Shown here in pieces: positions 62,601 through 64,000 of a DNA stretch of 64,000 nucleotides. The position numbers and the translations under genes were made by a program. Every line of letters starts with the position of its first letter. The stretch's first letter is position 1. Location of the stretch: the NCBI GenBank assembly GCA_947561585.1, contig CANNZV010002597.1:62001-126000 (forward strand). Reading direction: 5' to 3'. Origin of the DNA: Caprella mutica (taxonomy: Eukaryota; Arthropoda; Malacostraca; Amphipoda; Caprellidae). The notes under the pieces were generated by a model. The model was not told where the DNA came from, searched no databases, and saw only the letters and a list, made by a program, of their open reading frames with translations.

Positions 62601-63463
62601 TTTTAATAATTTAGAATGGAGAGGACCTTTTTAAACCCATTCAATTGTAAGAAATATAAAATAACTCTTTATATCACTTCCATAATACATACAAATTATA
62701 CCAATATGATATTTAAACATAAAATTTATGACAAATTATCTATTCTTCATTTTTTTCAGTGACCAGTATGTGCAGGAATTCTTTTAGAAGGAAAGATGCG
62801 TCAGGAGTTTCCGAATTTGTTTCAATCGAAGGCTCAGGACGATATTCTGAACCATCTGCAGCCTCCTCACTCAAGAGACGCTATTCGGAACAGCTTCAGC
62901 CCCCAGAGGTTCGAATACCAAACTCTTCCGAACATCGGAAACTACTCACTGAGAAGCGGCAATTGTCTGTACCATGTGATTGCACTCCTATGAACCTGAC
63001 ACCAATAACTTTGAAATTGGGTCAAAATGCCAATCCATCAGAATCTGCAACATTTGATCAAGATTCAGACACTGAAAATCAGAAAAGTGAAACTCCAGCT
63101 ATACACGTAACTCTTATGGATAGCATCGTGAGGGAGCGTGGGGACATCGAAATCGAAATTTTTCATCCTAAGTCACAGATTGATGCCATCACGTCTAACG
63201 GTTCGTCTTTCTTTAGTCAACTTCAGAAGAAGGTGTCCCGGAAAAAAAACTCAGAGCCTAAAAGTAAGATCAGATACTCCGCGGAAAAATGCTCCGTGGT
63301 TAAATATAGGTACACTAGCAAGGTTGACCGTGACTCTCGATTGGTGGTAAATCCAACTCACTCTGTTGATGATCAGAAGGAAAAAGTTGAAATGGAATAC
63401 GTTCCTCTCTCTGAGATTGACCCTAACTATTCGAAAAATATGAAAAAGAACTCGAAACGGTAG
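2462..63463 (+). CDS. Multi-LDLa leucine-rich-repeat GPCR (GRL101-like / type C LGR), 5' incomplete, 22 exons
   Basis: Whole-gene span; the exons are listed separately. Domain order read from the exons: six LDLa modules, a cysteine-rich LRRNT, seven LRRs (eight with the duplicated exon), a hinge of the relaxin-receptor kind (NCKP then SSCEDL), seven membrane segments and a long Ser/Lys-rich cytoplasmic tail. Family knowledge: several LDLa plus LRRs plus a rhodopsin-type 7TM is the layout of snail GRL101 and its arthropod relatives, related to relaxin receptors RXFP1/2, which act at the plasma membrane through G proteins. The ligand here is unknown. The visible exons give about 1,080 residues. 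Signal peptide, start codon and promoter are not in the window, so the gene exceeds 61 kb. Class assignment is strong; exact orthology is not settled. Confidence 0.93.
2865..3603. mobile_element. piggyBac-type MITE flanked by TTAA
   Basis: Inverted ends GGGGACCGACCCAGC (2869) and GCTGGGTCAGTCCCC (ends 3599), flanked on both sides by TTAA, the piggyBac target. No transposase ORF; the interior is A-rich with long A and T runs. Confidence 0.75.
4610..4929. mobile_element. Hairpin MITE of about 320 bp
   Basis: Long inverted arms: CAATTTGTCGATTTGCACAA on the left matches the complement of TTGTGCAGATCGACAAATTG on the right, with a second inner inverted pair (GTGCGTTAACACCTTC / GAAGGTATTAACGCAC). 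The core TTCATGATTGTTTAATGA also appears near 24072 and, inverted, near 38345. Confidence 0.6.
5109..5229 (+). CDS. Exon: LDLa module B, atypical (cysteines 1 and 3 missing, start uncertain)
   Basis: The motif [20 protein letters not shown] is followed by [11 protein letters not shown], an LDLa second half, then donor GTGAGT in phase 1. The cysteine normally seen before L/IP is His, and no first cysteine is present upstream. In LDLa modules C1 pairs with C3, so a whole disulfide is gone. The only good acceptor (TTCTTCAG at 5101-5108) gives phase 0, not the expected phase 1. A one-base change in the C run at 5125-5130 would restore phase 1, so either an assembly error or a non-standard start is possible. 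The donor end is firm, the 5' edge is not. Confidence 0.65.
5286..6432. repeat. 32-bp satellite array, about 36 copies
   Basis: Unit includes AGAGAAAAGAGTCACTGTGA plus TGATGTACTATC. Begins about 55 bp after the donor of LDLa B and does not copy exon sequence. The same unit occurs in inverse orientation at 47170-47880. Confidence 0.95.
6940..7430. repeat. Diverged tandem repeat, possibly a LINE/SINE 3' part
   Basis: Three or four diverged copies of a unit of roughly 120 bp with CAAGTTTCATGCAAT, ACTTTTTGAGTTATAAATGA and CCTTGACCTTTGA. Ends with GATAAATAAATAAATTC and ATATAACCTTCC, a tail type seen in some RTE-like retroelements. The family call is tentative. Confidence 0.45.
8019..8284. mobile_element. 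Near-perfect hairpin MITE with palindromic core
   Basis: Arms of about 110 bp: GGGCCGTACACACGTAGGG at the left and its complement at the right. The centre is the palindrome GGTATCCATGATACC / GGTATCATGGATACC, which recurs alone near 21330 and 41538. Confidence 0.75.
8380..8520. repeat. 45-bp tandem repeat, three copies
   Basis: Unit contains CAAAGATATGATAAATGACT and GTGATAATCATTACTGT. Followed to about 8745 by two diverged copies of a longer unit (GCCGTAAGAGTTCATC, GTGGAACATTATTTGTATC), related to 51530-51650. Confidence 0.85.
9271..10086. mobile_element. Foldback element FB1 with satellite ends
   Basis: Left arm: about a dozen copies of a 15-bp unit (CATCGAAAGACAAAG). Right arm: the inverted unit (CTTTGTCTTTCGATA). 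Termini GTGTGCAGACA and, read inward from the right, GTACTAGGACA. A 10-bp direct duplication CCCTAAAAAA flanks it at 9261-9270 and 10087-10096. No transposase. Confidence 0.8.
10165..10532. repeat. 15-bp array with E-box core, about 24 copies
   Basis: Unit GATAGAGAACCACGT; many junctions read CACGTG. Open in several frames because 15 is a multiple of 3; the Arg/Glu/Asp ORFs are artefacts. Confidence 0.92.
11482..11941. repeat. Acceptor-type junction array: five decoy starts of LDLa exon C
   Basis: 84-bp unit made of 40 bp of intron end (TAACTAAATGTTCCCCCAG) and the first 44 bp of exon C. Exon-like starts lie at 11522, 11606, 11690, 11774 and 11858; the real one is 11942. Each decoy runs into an in-frame TAA at the junction (GACAGCTAA), so only the last copy can code through. 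Confidence 0.9.
11942..12061 (+). CDS. Exon: LDLa module C
   Basis: Acceptor GTTCCCCCAG, donor GTGAGT, 120 bp, phase 1-1. Six cysteines: TPC, WTC, SGQC, EERC, RINC, EIDC, with the calcium-site acidic run DKTDE. The first 44 bp of this exon, with its acceptor, are repeated five times immediately upstream (see 11482-11941). Confidence 0.9.
12357..12476 (+). CDS. Exon: LDLa module D (canonical)
   Basis: Acceptor CCCCACAG, donor GTGAGT, 120 bp, phase 1-1. Textbook LDLa: [23 protein letters not shown], then LDGSDEKDC with the calcium-binding D-x-SDE. Only 295 bp of intron separates it from module C. Confidence 0.92.
12477..14134. other. Intron, mostly unique AT-rich; fragment of the dispersed family near 12600-12760
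   Basis: The fragment matches the right half of the 23150-23600 family (TGCATCCATGAGCATTGTCA, TTTCCTTTCTGACTGCTTC, TTGACGTCA). Apart from this no coding or repeat structure was seen. Confidence 0.6.
14135..14850. repeat. 27-bp satellite array, about 26 copies
   Basis: Unit contains GTTATAAAGTTATGTTCTGA and GTTACAA, with variants at the TTCT position. Lies inside the LDLa D-E intron, not at a junction. Confidence 0.95.
14851..16665. other. AT-rich intron, nothing recognised
   Basis: No ORF of note, no clear repeat and no exon with usable splice sites in the expected phase. Confidence 0.5.
16666..16803 (+). CDS. Exon: LDLa module E with Gly-rich insertion
   Basis: Acceptor TTTTTGTGACAG, donor GTAAGT, 138 bp, phase 1-1. 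All six cysteines are present (PSC, FSC, SQC, QRC, WGC, IDC). The C4-C5 loop is 10 residues instead of about 5, because of a GGGGEK insertion. The usual SDE of the calcium site reads SHLID, so calcium binding may be weak. The insertion is a G-rich stretch that resembles the short repeats just inside the next intron. Confidence 0.85.
17135..18061. mobile_element. Foldback element FB2
   Basis: Inverted ends built from repeats of CAATTGCTCGAAAGA; inner arms of several hundred bp are also complementary (CATGTGAATTGGAATCAT with ATGATTCCAATTCACATG). Ends GTTCTAGGTAAA and, from the right, GTAGCCGGTAAA. AGGATCTATC(G) is duplicated at about 17124 and 18062. Confidence 0.85.
18142..18261 (+). CDS. Exon: LDLa module F
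   Basis: Acceptor CTTCCCCCACAG, donor GTGAGT, 120 bp, phase 1-1. Six cysteines with the typical [17 protein letters not shown] and acidic WDDEDQC end. Last LDLa before the LRR domain. Its donor begins a long array of donor copies. Confidence 0.9.
18262..19098. repeat. Donor-type junction array after LDLa F, 23-bp unit, about 36 copies
   Basis: Starts exactly at the donor. The unit contains GTGAGTAATATTGGGACAAT, then GTC; CAATGTC is the exon end. Most copies therefore keep a good donor, CAATGTC|GTGAGT. Minus-strand ORFs here are satellite translations. Confidence 0.93.
19099..20084. other. AT-rich intron, nothing recognised
   Basis: No coding potential or repeat recognised apart from short A/T runs. 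Confidence 0.5.
20085..20385. repeat. Palindrome-rich minisatellite (AGATCTAGATAATCTAGATAA)
   Basis: Mixed units of about 15-30 bp built from GATCTAGATAAT and AAGATAATA. Many CTAG and AGATCT palindromes, so strongly self-pairing. Confidence 0.85.
21327..21373. repeat. Stand-alone 48-bp palindrome
   Basis: ATGGTATCCATGATACC and its complement around a TGTA centre, extended by TTTCAATGG / CCATTGAAA. The same palindrome is the core of the MITE at 8019-8284, and a degraded copy lies at 41536-41573. Confidence 0.8.
21662..22971. mobile_element. Foldback element FB3
   Basis: Ends are arrays of CCGAAAACGAATTTG-like units on the left and their complements (TTCGGCAAATTCG) on the right. A 9-bp duplication CATTATTTC lies at 21653-21661 and 22972-22980. 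An inverted copy of the dispersed family sits inside (about 22370-22690). Confidence 0.8.
22370..22690 (-). repeat. Dispersed repeat family copy (minus), inside FB3
   Basis: Complement of the 23150-23600 copy: TGACGTCAAAA, GAGGAAGCAGTCAGAA, ATGCTCATGGATGCAGAAAA, AATGAAGAGGTGATA, CCTACCTAACACAAAA. Confidence 0.75.
23150..23600 (+). repeat. Dispersed repeat family, best copy (about 450 bp)
   Basis: Marked by GCAGTTTTAGAGGATAGCGC, TCACCTCTTCATTTTCCTCT, CACGGAGTAGCTTTTCTGCA, GAGCATTGTCACCGAC and TTGACGTCA. No TIR or ORF, and no clear pol III boxes. Other copies lie at about 2680-2775 (-, partial), 12600-12760, 22370-22690 (-), 27330-27625, 46010-46395, 58090-58500 and 63770-63990 (-). Confidence 0.75.
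24300..24757. repeat. Acceptor-type junction array before LRRNT, about 40-bp unit
   Basis: Pyrimidine tract plus CTCTCAGCTTTCAGGTG, which is the acceptor and first codons of the LRRNT exon. AGGTG copies lie at 24481, 24521, 24561, 24601, 24643, 24683 and 24723; the eighth, 24763, is in the real exon. The upstream part (24300-24470) is a simpler CTCCTCCCTAT repeat. Confidence 0.88.
24758..24869 (+). CDS. Exon: LRRNT cysteine cap
   Basis: Acceptor CTCCTCTCAG, donor GTGAGT, 112 bp, phase 1 in and phase 2 out. It joins the LDLa phase to the LRR phase and codes for the spacing C-x6-C-x-C-x6-C followed by [13 protein letters not shown], the classic N-terminal cap of an extracellular LRR domain. 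Both borders are embedded in tandem arrays: acceptor copies upstream, donor copies downstream. Confidence 0.9.
24870..25571. repeat. Donor-type junction array after LRRNT, 20-bp unit, about 35 copies
   Basis: Unit GTGAGTCAATGTTGAATGTT begins at the real donor; AATGTT is the exon end, so almost every copy is a potential AATGTT|GTGAGT donor. Confidence 0.93.
26340..26570 (+). pseudogene. Tc1/mariner-type transposase 3' fragment
   Basis: One frame reads [11 protein letters not shown] followed by [20 protein letters not shown]. This is the SPDLNPxDYxLW-like block around the third catalytic Asp of mariner-superfamily transposases. No start, TIR or intact ORF found. Confidence 0.6.
26872..27940. 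mobile_element. Foldback element FB4
   Basis: Left arm repeats GGACAACTCGCCG / GGACAATTCGCCG; right arm carries the complement (CGGCGAGTTGTCC, CGGCGAATTGTCC). Ends GGTGACCGGACAA and, from the right, CGTACAGGACAA. No clear target duplication. A dispersed-family copy (27330-27625) lies inside. Confidence 0.75.
28205..28279 (+). CDS. Exon: LRR 1
   Basis: Acceptor TGTTTGTTTCAG, donor GTGAGT, 75 bp, phase 2-2. The translation ([14 protein letters not shown], then NLIYL across the junction) fits one 25-residue LRR. Both splice sites are good and the frame continues into the next exon. Confidence 0.8.
28280..28398. repeat. Donor-type junction array after LRR 1, 18-bp unit (first part)
   Basis: Unit GTGAGTGAAGTACACACT starts at the donor of LRR 1. 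The array resumes at 29460-29600 with a slightly longer unit; the LINE remnant lies between. Confidence 0.9.
28399..29459 (+). mobile_element. Non-LTR retrotransposon (LINE) remnant, truncated RT
   Basis: Reading frames give [14 protein letters not shown] and FADDTKIG (the catalytic ADD box), then [14 protein letters not shown] and [14 protein letters not shown], ending [13 protein letters not shown]. These are the C-terminal reverse-transcriptase blocks of CR1/jockey-like LINEs. 5'-truncated, with stops and internal deletions; a non-coding 3' part follows. It splits the 18-bp donor array. Confidence 0.85.
29460..29600. repeat. Donor-derived array, second part
   Basis: Copies of TGTGAGTGTGAAGTACACAC, continuing the array of 28280-28398. 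A (TA)n microsatellite follows at 29613-29648. Confidence 0.85.
29798..30649. mobile_element. Foldback element FB5
   Basis: Ends GTGCTAGGACAACTCG and, from the right, GGGTGTCCGGGCAATTC, with GGACAATTCGTCG-type units, so it is close to FB4. Flanks TACATTCCT (29789-29797) and TCCATTCCT (30650-30658), an 8/9 target duplication. Confidence 0.8.
30994..31137 (+). CDS. Exon: LRRs 2 and 3
   Basis: Acceptor GTTTTCTCCCAAG, donor GTGAGT, 144 bp, phase 2-2, exactly two 24-residue repeats. Motifs: [15 protein letters not shown] and [16 protein letters not shown], each with the consensus LxLxxNxI and a conserved Phe. It is the only exon here with two LRRs. Confidence 0.92.
31138..31433. repeat. Donor-type junction array after LRR 2-3, 43-bp unit, about 7 copies
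   Basis: Unit is GTGAGTAAAGG plus about 33 bp of exon end (GGCTTTGAGGGGTTGTTAAG, CCTCAGAACACT). Most copies end in CACTGTGAGT, a good donor. Confidence 0.92.
31893..33807. mobile_element. Foldback element FB6
   Basis: Left end GGTTCTAGGAAAATTCCACT with repeats of TTCCACTGAGGAAAA; right end carries the complement (TTTTCCTCAGTGGAA types). GGTTCCTC is duplicated at 31885-31892 and 33808-33815. The 1.7-kb interior has no ORF; an A/T-rich unique sequence fills it. Confidence 0.8.
34141..34212 (+). CDS. Exon: LRR 4
   Basis: Acceptor TTTAATTTGCAG, donor GTGAGT, 72 bp, phase 2-2. Motif [18 protein letters not shown], one LRR. An identical copy of the exon and its flanks follows 363 bp downstream. 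Confidence 0.92.
34230..35522. mobile_element. MITE with TAGTAGCGTCAACGCGGG termini
   Basis: Left TAGTAGCGTCAACGCGGG and right CCCGCGTTGACGCTACTA are perfect inverted repeats. The left end is present twice because of the 363-bp duplication, so the insertion came before the duplication. Inner G/C motifs (CTGCAGGGTAATG) recur. No ORF. Confidence 0.75.
34504..34575 (+). CDS. Exon: tandem copy of LRR 4
   Basis: Identical in sequence to 34141-34212, with the same acceptor and donor. It is 72 bp and phase 2-2, so including it would simply add one LRR. The copies of the flanks differ at only a few bases, so the duplication is recent (or is two haplotypes joined by the assembler). Whether both copies are spliced in cannot be seen from the sequence. 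Confidence 0.7.
35828..36235. repeat. 22-bp satellite array, about 18 copies
   Basis: Unit is GGTTATACCAACTACTCGTG followed by TA. Lies near the left end of the provisional 4-kb element. Confidence 0.92.
38118..38601. mobile_element. Foldback element FB7 with C-rich / G-rich ends
   Basis: Left arm of GGTCATGAGCCCCCC units, right arm of GGGGGGCTCATGACC units. ATGTAGAAGG is duplicated at 38108-38117 and 38602-38611. Ends GGTGTGGGTCA and GGGGTACGGTCA. Confidence 0.85.
40307..40378 (+). CDS. Exon: LRR 5
   Basis: Acceptor CGTTTTCCCCAG, donor GTGAGT, 72 bp, phase 2-2. Motif [18 protein letters not shown], one LRR. The donor is the first of about eight copies of a 61-bp unit. Confidence 0.92.
40379..40845. 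repeat. Donor-type junction array after LRR 5, 61-bp unit, about 8 copies
   Basis: Unit: GTGAGTAAAGAACAAATAGG, GGTAAGGGGTGAGTT, then the last 27 bp of the exon (ATGGGACTGAGGAACTTAAC, GTCACT). The exon itself has ACATCACT where the array has ACGTCACT, so the array has been homogenised apart from the exon. Confidence 0.93.
40846..42488. other. AT-rich intron, one degraded palindrome
   Basis: A degraded member of the 36-bp palindrome family lies at 41536-41573. Nothing else recognised. Confidence 0.5.
42489..43489 (+). mobile_element. Degraded Tc1/mariner-like element with about 110-bp TIRs
   Basis: Left end ACAGTGTGTTTTTTTCTTTT and right end AAAAGAAAAAAAAACACACT are inverted, and the complementarity extends inward (GTACTTACAT / ATGTAAGTAC). 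An internal frame reads [20 protein letters not shown], the second catalytic Asp block of the superfamily. Frames are broken. Confidence 0.75.
43490..44609. other. AT-rich intron, nothing recognised
   Basis: Only short ORFs that look like chance; no exon with phase-2 splice sites found. Confidence 0.45.
44610..44884. mobile_element. Foldback MITE, about 275 bp
   Basis: Ends CGAGTTCTCCCTATGG and CCATAGGGTTAACTCG are inverted. Internal halves are complementary around AAATGATGATAATAATTTCC, with TTAAGTGCATCA and GTGCACTT-like motifs. Confidence 0.65.
45742..45860. repeat. Dispersed repeat, retroelement-tail-like
   Basis: CCATTTATTGAACTGATATC, ACCAGCTGCTTACCAAG and GTGACGGACAGACAGACA. A second copy lies at 47043-47158. 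The GTGACGGACAGACAGA end is common in SINE/RTE-like tails. Confidence 0.55.
46010..46395 (+). repeat. Dispersed repeat family copy
   Basis: Matches the 23150-23600 copy over GCAGTTTTAGAGGATAGC, TCACCTCTTCATTTTCCTCT and TTGACGTCAGCGATATGG. Confidence 0.75.
47170..47880. repeat. 32-bp satellite array, about 22 copies, inverse of 5286-6432
   Basis: Unit AGTGACTCTTTTCTCTGATA plus GTACATCATCAC is the exact complement of the unit at 5286-6432. Confidence 0.95.
47881..48950. other. Intron with a short dispersed palindromic motif
   Basis: GGGGCCATAGAAGATT and its inverse near 48020-48090 are related to motifs at 7735-7770 and 10775-10865. Otherwise nothing recognised. Confidence 0.45.
48951..49618. 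mobile_element. pogo/Tigger-like MITE, provisional
   Basis: Left CAGTACAACTCCTCTGTAAT and right ATTATAGAAGAATTGTACTG are inverted ends. TA on the left, CA on the right. No ORF. Confidence 0.5.
50006..50077 (+). CDS. Exon: LRR 6
   Basis: Acceptor TTTTCTCCCCCAG, donor GTGCGT, 72 bp, phase 2-2. Motif [18 protein letters not shown], one LRR. No array at its borders. Confidence 0.92.
50210..50281 (+). CDS. Exon: LRR 7
   Basis: Acceptor CTCAATTTTCAG, donor GTGAGA, 72 bp, phase 2-2. Motif [18 protein letters not shown], one LRR. Separated from LRR 6 by only 132 bp, the shortest intron found in the gene. Confidence 0.9.
50519..51379. mobile_element. Foldback element FB8
   Basis: Arms alternate AAAGTTCACCGC and CTCAATTCACCGC, inverted at the right (GCGGTGAATTGAG, GCGGTGAACTTTCC). 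Flanks GTTATGTAT (50510-50518) and GTTATCTAT (51380-51388), 8/9 match. Confidence 0.82.
52082..52277 (+). CDS. Exon: LRR C-cap / hinge and TM1
   Basis: Acceptor TTCCCTGTTCCAG, donor GTGAGT, 196 bp, phase 2 in, phase 0 out. A cysteine-rich hinge ([24 protein letters not shown]) matches the membrane-proximal hinge of relaxin-type LGRs. It is followed by TM1 ([20 protein letters not shown]) with the conserved GN. The exon ends in a short His/Ser loop whose coding bases are the repeat unit of the following array. Confidence 0.93.
52278..52855. repeat. Donor-type junction array after TM1, about 31-bp unit, about 19 copies
   Basis: Unit: GTGAGTGTACAGTCACCACA then GTGGCAGTAAG. The second half is the exon end; every junction reads GTAAG|GTGAGT, i.e. 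an AG|GT. Confidence 0.93.
52856..54112. other. AT-rich intron with a small 3-copy repeat
   Basis: Three copies of GGAATATTCCAATTGTATTC near 53175-53265; nothing else recognised. Confidence 0.5.
54113..55409. mobile_element. Foldback element FB9
   Basis: Left arm GGACTATTCCCCGCC units (54113-54205); right arm carries the complement (GGTGGGGAATAGTTC). Ends GCACTAGGACTA and, from the right, GGGTAGGAATA. No clear target duplication. Confidence 0.7.
55851..57142 (+). mobile_element. Mariner/Tc1-superfamily element, full length with 31-bp TIRs, dead
   Basis: Perfect inverted ends start TACAGGGTCGTGCAGCTAAA (55851-55881 and 57112-57142), next to TA. The transposase lies in three frames: 56040-56552 (helix-turn-helix start, [16 protein letters not shown]), about 56540-56797 ([18 protein letters not shown], then [14 protein letters not shown] with the second Asp) and 56803-57015 ([20 protein letters not shown] with the third acidic residue, ending GCHIE). 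At least two frameshifts, so it cannot encode a full protein. Confidence 0.9.
57345..57449 (+). CDS. Exon: TM2
   Basis: Acceptor TTTCTCTTCACAG, donor GTCAGT, 105 bp, phase 0-0. [20 protein letters not shown] is TM2 with the conserved Asp, followed by DMHYRGMYE, typical of LGRs. The last bases of the exon and its donor are tandemly repeated behind it. Confidence 0.95.
57450..58016. repeat. Donor-type junction array after TM2, about 31-bp unit, about 18 copies
   Basis: Unit GTCAGTGGGGTTTTACCGGG plus GCATGTATGAG; the last part is the exon end. Variants form a higher-order pattern of roughly 180 bp, partly duplicated. Confidence 0.92.
58090..58500 (+). repeat. Dispersed repeat family copy
   Basis: Contains GAATGGAAGAGAAGAGGGG, GCAGTTTTAGAGGATAGCGC, CTCTTCATTTTCCTCTTCCG and CACGGAGTAGCTTTCTG. 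Confidence 0.72.
58744..58837 (+). CDS. Exon: extracellular loop 1 and TM3
   Basis: Acceptor TTATTTATTTCAG, donor GTAACT, 94 bp, phase 0 in, phase 1 out. [20 protein letters not shown] contains the TM3 cysteine expected to pair with the cysteine of loop 2 (GVCLAL in the next exon). Confidence 0.95.
58838..59183. repeat. Donor-type junction array after TM3, 26-bp unit, about 13 copies
   Basis: Unit GTAACTGTCAGTTATAACTC then TAACAG; 19 bp are exon end. Each unit carries both GTAACT and TCTAACAG, i.e. AG|GT at both ends. Confidence 0.94.
59393..59632 (+). CDS. Exon: end of TM3, TM4, extracellular loop 2, start of TM5
   Basis: Acceptor ATCTCCCCCCAG, donor GTGAGA, 240 bp, phase 1-1. Begins with [14 protein letters not shown], the E/DRY-equivalent region of this family (VDR). 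TM4 is hydrophobic ([19 protein letters not shown]). Loop 2 has the [14 protein letters not shown] signature and TM5 starts at WEYSVFIFL. Confidence 0.95.
59713..59912. repeat. 20-bp satellite, about 10 copies
   Basis: Unit TTAGAACTTGGTTGAGATTG. Lies 80 bp inside the intron after 59632 and does not copy exon sequence. Confidence 0.92.
60100..60246 (+). CDS. Exon: TM5 and intracellular loop 3
   Basis: Acceptor TTGCGTGTTGGCAG, donor GTGAGA, 147 bp, phase 1-1. [17 protein letters not shown] is TM5, followed by a basic, Ser/Arg-rich loop 3 ([11 protein letters not shown] to SLRKK), the expected G-protein contact region. Followed by a 23-bp donor array. Confidence 0.93.
60247..60640. repeat. Donor-type junction array after loop-3 exon, 23-bp unit, about 17 copies
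   Basis: Unit GTGAGAGAGTGGAGAGAAAA then GAG; the first unit begins at the real donor. Minus-strand Leu/Ser/Pro ORFs here are artefacts. Confidence 0.92.
60661..60797 (+). CDS. Exon: loop 3 end and TM6
   Basis: Acceptor ATAATTTCACAG, donor GTCAGT, 137 bp, phase 1 in, phase 0 out. [20 protein letters not shown] carries the TM6 CWLP motif. Confidence 0.95.
60984..61155 (+). CDS. Exon: TM7 and start of the C-tail
   Basis: Acceptor GAAATGTTTCAG, donor GTGAGT, 172 bp, phase 0 in, phase 1 out. [17 protein letters not shown] is TM7 with the NPxxY-type NPILY. After it come a short helix-8 region and a Cys-rich patch (CGFCC, a possible palmitoylation site), then a Lys/Ser-rich stretch. Confidence 0.95.
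61156..62074. other. AT-rich intron, nothing recognised
   Basis: Only a C run at 61860-61873 stands out. Confidence 0.5.
62075..62288. mobile_element. pogo-like MITE, 214 bp
   Basis: CAGCAAAACTCCTGAGTTAT and CATAACTCAGAAGTTTCACTG are inverted ends flanked by TA. The inner part repeats CTGAGTTATGAAG. Confidence 0.7.
62760..63463 (+). CDS. Terminal exon: long cytoplasmic tail, with stop
   Basis: Acceptor ATTTTTTTCAG, phase 1 in, open to the TAG at 63461-63463; about 234 residues. Rich in Ser, Lys and Glu, with no membrane segment and many potential phosphorylation sites, as expected for an intracellular GPCR tail. A GTAGGT just before the stop could serve as an alternative donor, but no downstream exon was recognised. 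Confidence 0.88.
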
Positions 63464-63493
63464 GTGATATTGTTTTATTAATTATTGATAATT

Positions 63494-63499
63494 AATAAA
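63494..63499 (+). promoter_or_regulatory. Candidate polyadenylation signal AATAAA
   Basis: First AATAAA after the stop, about 31 bp downstream. A second lies at 63845-63850, inside or next to a dispersed-repeat copy. Which is used is not visible. Confidence 0.4.
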
Positions 63500-63769
63500 T
63501 TACTCGTCATGTAGTTATTTCATGATATCCAATTTTCTTAAATTTCATATAGAAACAATAGATACCTAGATTTCCAATTACTGTTTCAAGTTTATTTCAT
63601 ATTGTATATAAGCAACCTGTTACAATAAGCTAAATATATTCTGGAGTATTTTCAAATGATTATTTAATTACCCTGGATGTACAATAATTTGATGTGTTCG
63701 GAGAGTTTTAATTAATAATTCGCTATATCATAATTTGAGAAAAAATAAGATATTGTTCACTTTTTCCAG

Positions 63770-63990
63770 TCTTCTCATTCACCACTCTCGTCAAAAGGAA
63801 AATTATATACAAGGGACTACAAGGAGCAGTTAAACGGCTCCACAAATAAAATCCCCTACCTTCAGTCACCAGTCGATGACACTGCACTTACATATAGGAA
63901 AAGGAATATGAAGAGGTGATAGTGATCGAATGAAGCCTACTAACCTACCTAACACAAAATTATAAGACCTATTACGATTGAAGGGCATGA
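63770..63990 (-). repeat. Dispersed repeat family copy (minus) in the 3' flank
   Basis: AATATGAAGAGGTGATAGTG, GAATGAAGCCTACTAACC and CTACCTAACACAAAAT match the complement of the family. It includes or abuts a second AATAAA (63845). Confidence 0.6.
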
Positions 63991-64000
63991 ACTATAGCGC

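Noticed and set aside
62796..63350. Shorter + ORFs inside the last exon
   Set aside because: Out of frame with the receptor tail; the longer frame continues from TM7 in the correct phase.
63451..63463. GTAGGT before the stop as a donor to a further exon
   Set aside because: Possible, but no downstream exon was recognised and the TAG with a nearby AATAAA explains the end.

Overview
The window is AT-rich animal DNA, most likely from an insect (the transposons and SINE-like repeats fit, and a hemipteran is possible, but nothing in the sequence fixes the species). It holds one very large intron-rich gene on the + strand, running from before base 2462 to a stop codon at 63461-63463. The 5' end (signal peptide and perhaps more exons) lies upstream of the window. 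The gene encodes a leucine-rich-repeat G-protein-coupled receptor (LGR) of the type with several LDL-receptor class A modules, that is GRL101-like / type C, related to relaxin receptors. I could assemble 22 exons by eye: six LDLa exons (2462-18261), an LRRNT cysteine cap (24758-24869), six LRR exons carrying seven LRRs plus an exact tandem copy of one (28205-50281), a hinge + TM1 exon (52082-52277), exons for TM2 to TM7 (57345-61155), and one long cytoplasmic-tail exon (62760-63463). Intron phases agree at all junctions but one: 1-1 for LDLa exons, 2-2 for LRR exons.

The rest is intron and is very repeat-rich. (1) Long minisatellite arrays. The most striking start exactly at exon-intron junctions and are built from copies of the splice site plus the neighbouring exon end. 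Donor-type arrays follow the exons ending at 18261, 24869, 28279, 31137, 40378, 52277, 57449, 58837 and 60246. Acceptor-type arrays precede the exons starting at 11942 and 24758. (2) At least nine foldback elements (9271-10086, 17135-18061, 21662-22971, 26872-27940, 29798-30649, 31893-33807, 38118-38601, 50519-51379, 54113-55409). Their inverted ends are short tandem arrays whose unit differs between most of the elements, yet nearly all share a terminal motif close to GGTNCTAGG. Seven have recognisable 8-10 bp target duplications. (3) Tc1/mariner-superfamily remnants (26340-26570, 42489-43489, 55851-57142), a LINE reverse-transcriptase remnant (28399-29459), MITEs (2865-3603, 4610-4929, 8019-8284, 34230-35522, 44610-44884, 48951-49618, 62075-62288), and a dispersed repeat family with about eight copies.

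No other confident host gene was found. A 164-codon minus-strand ORF at 1637-2131 is the only other unexplained coding-like stretch. No tRNA, rRNA or CRISPR was seen. Exon boundaries were read by eye from splice consensus and reading-frame continuity; no alignment or transcript was available.
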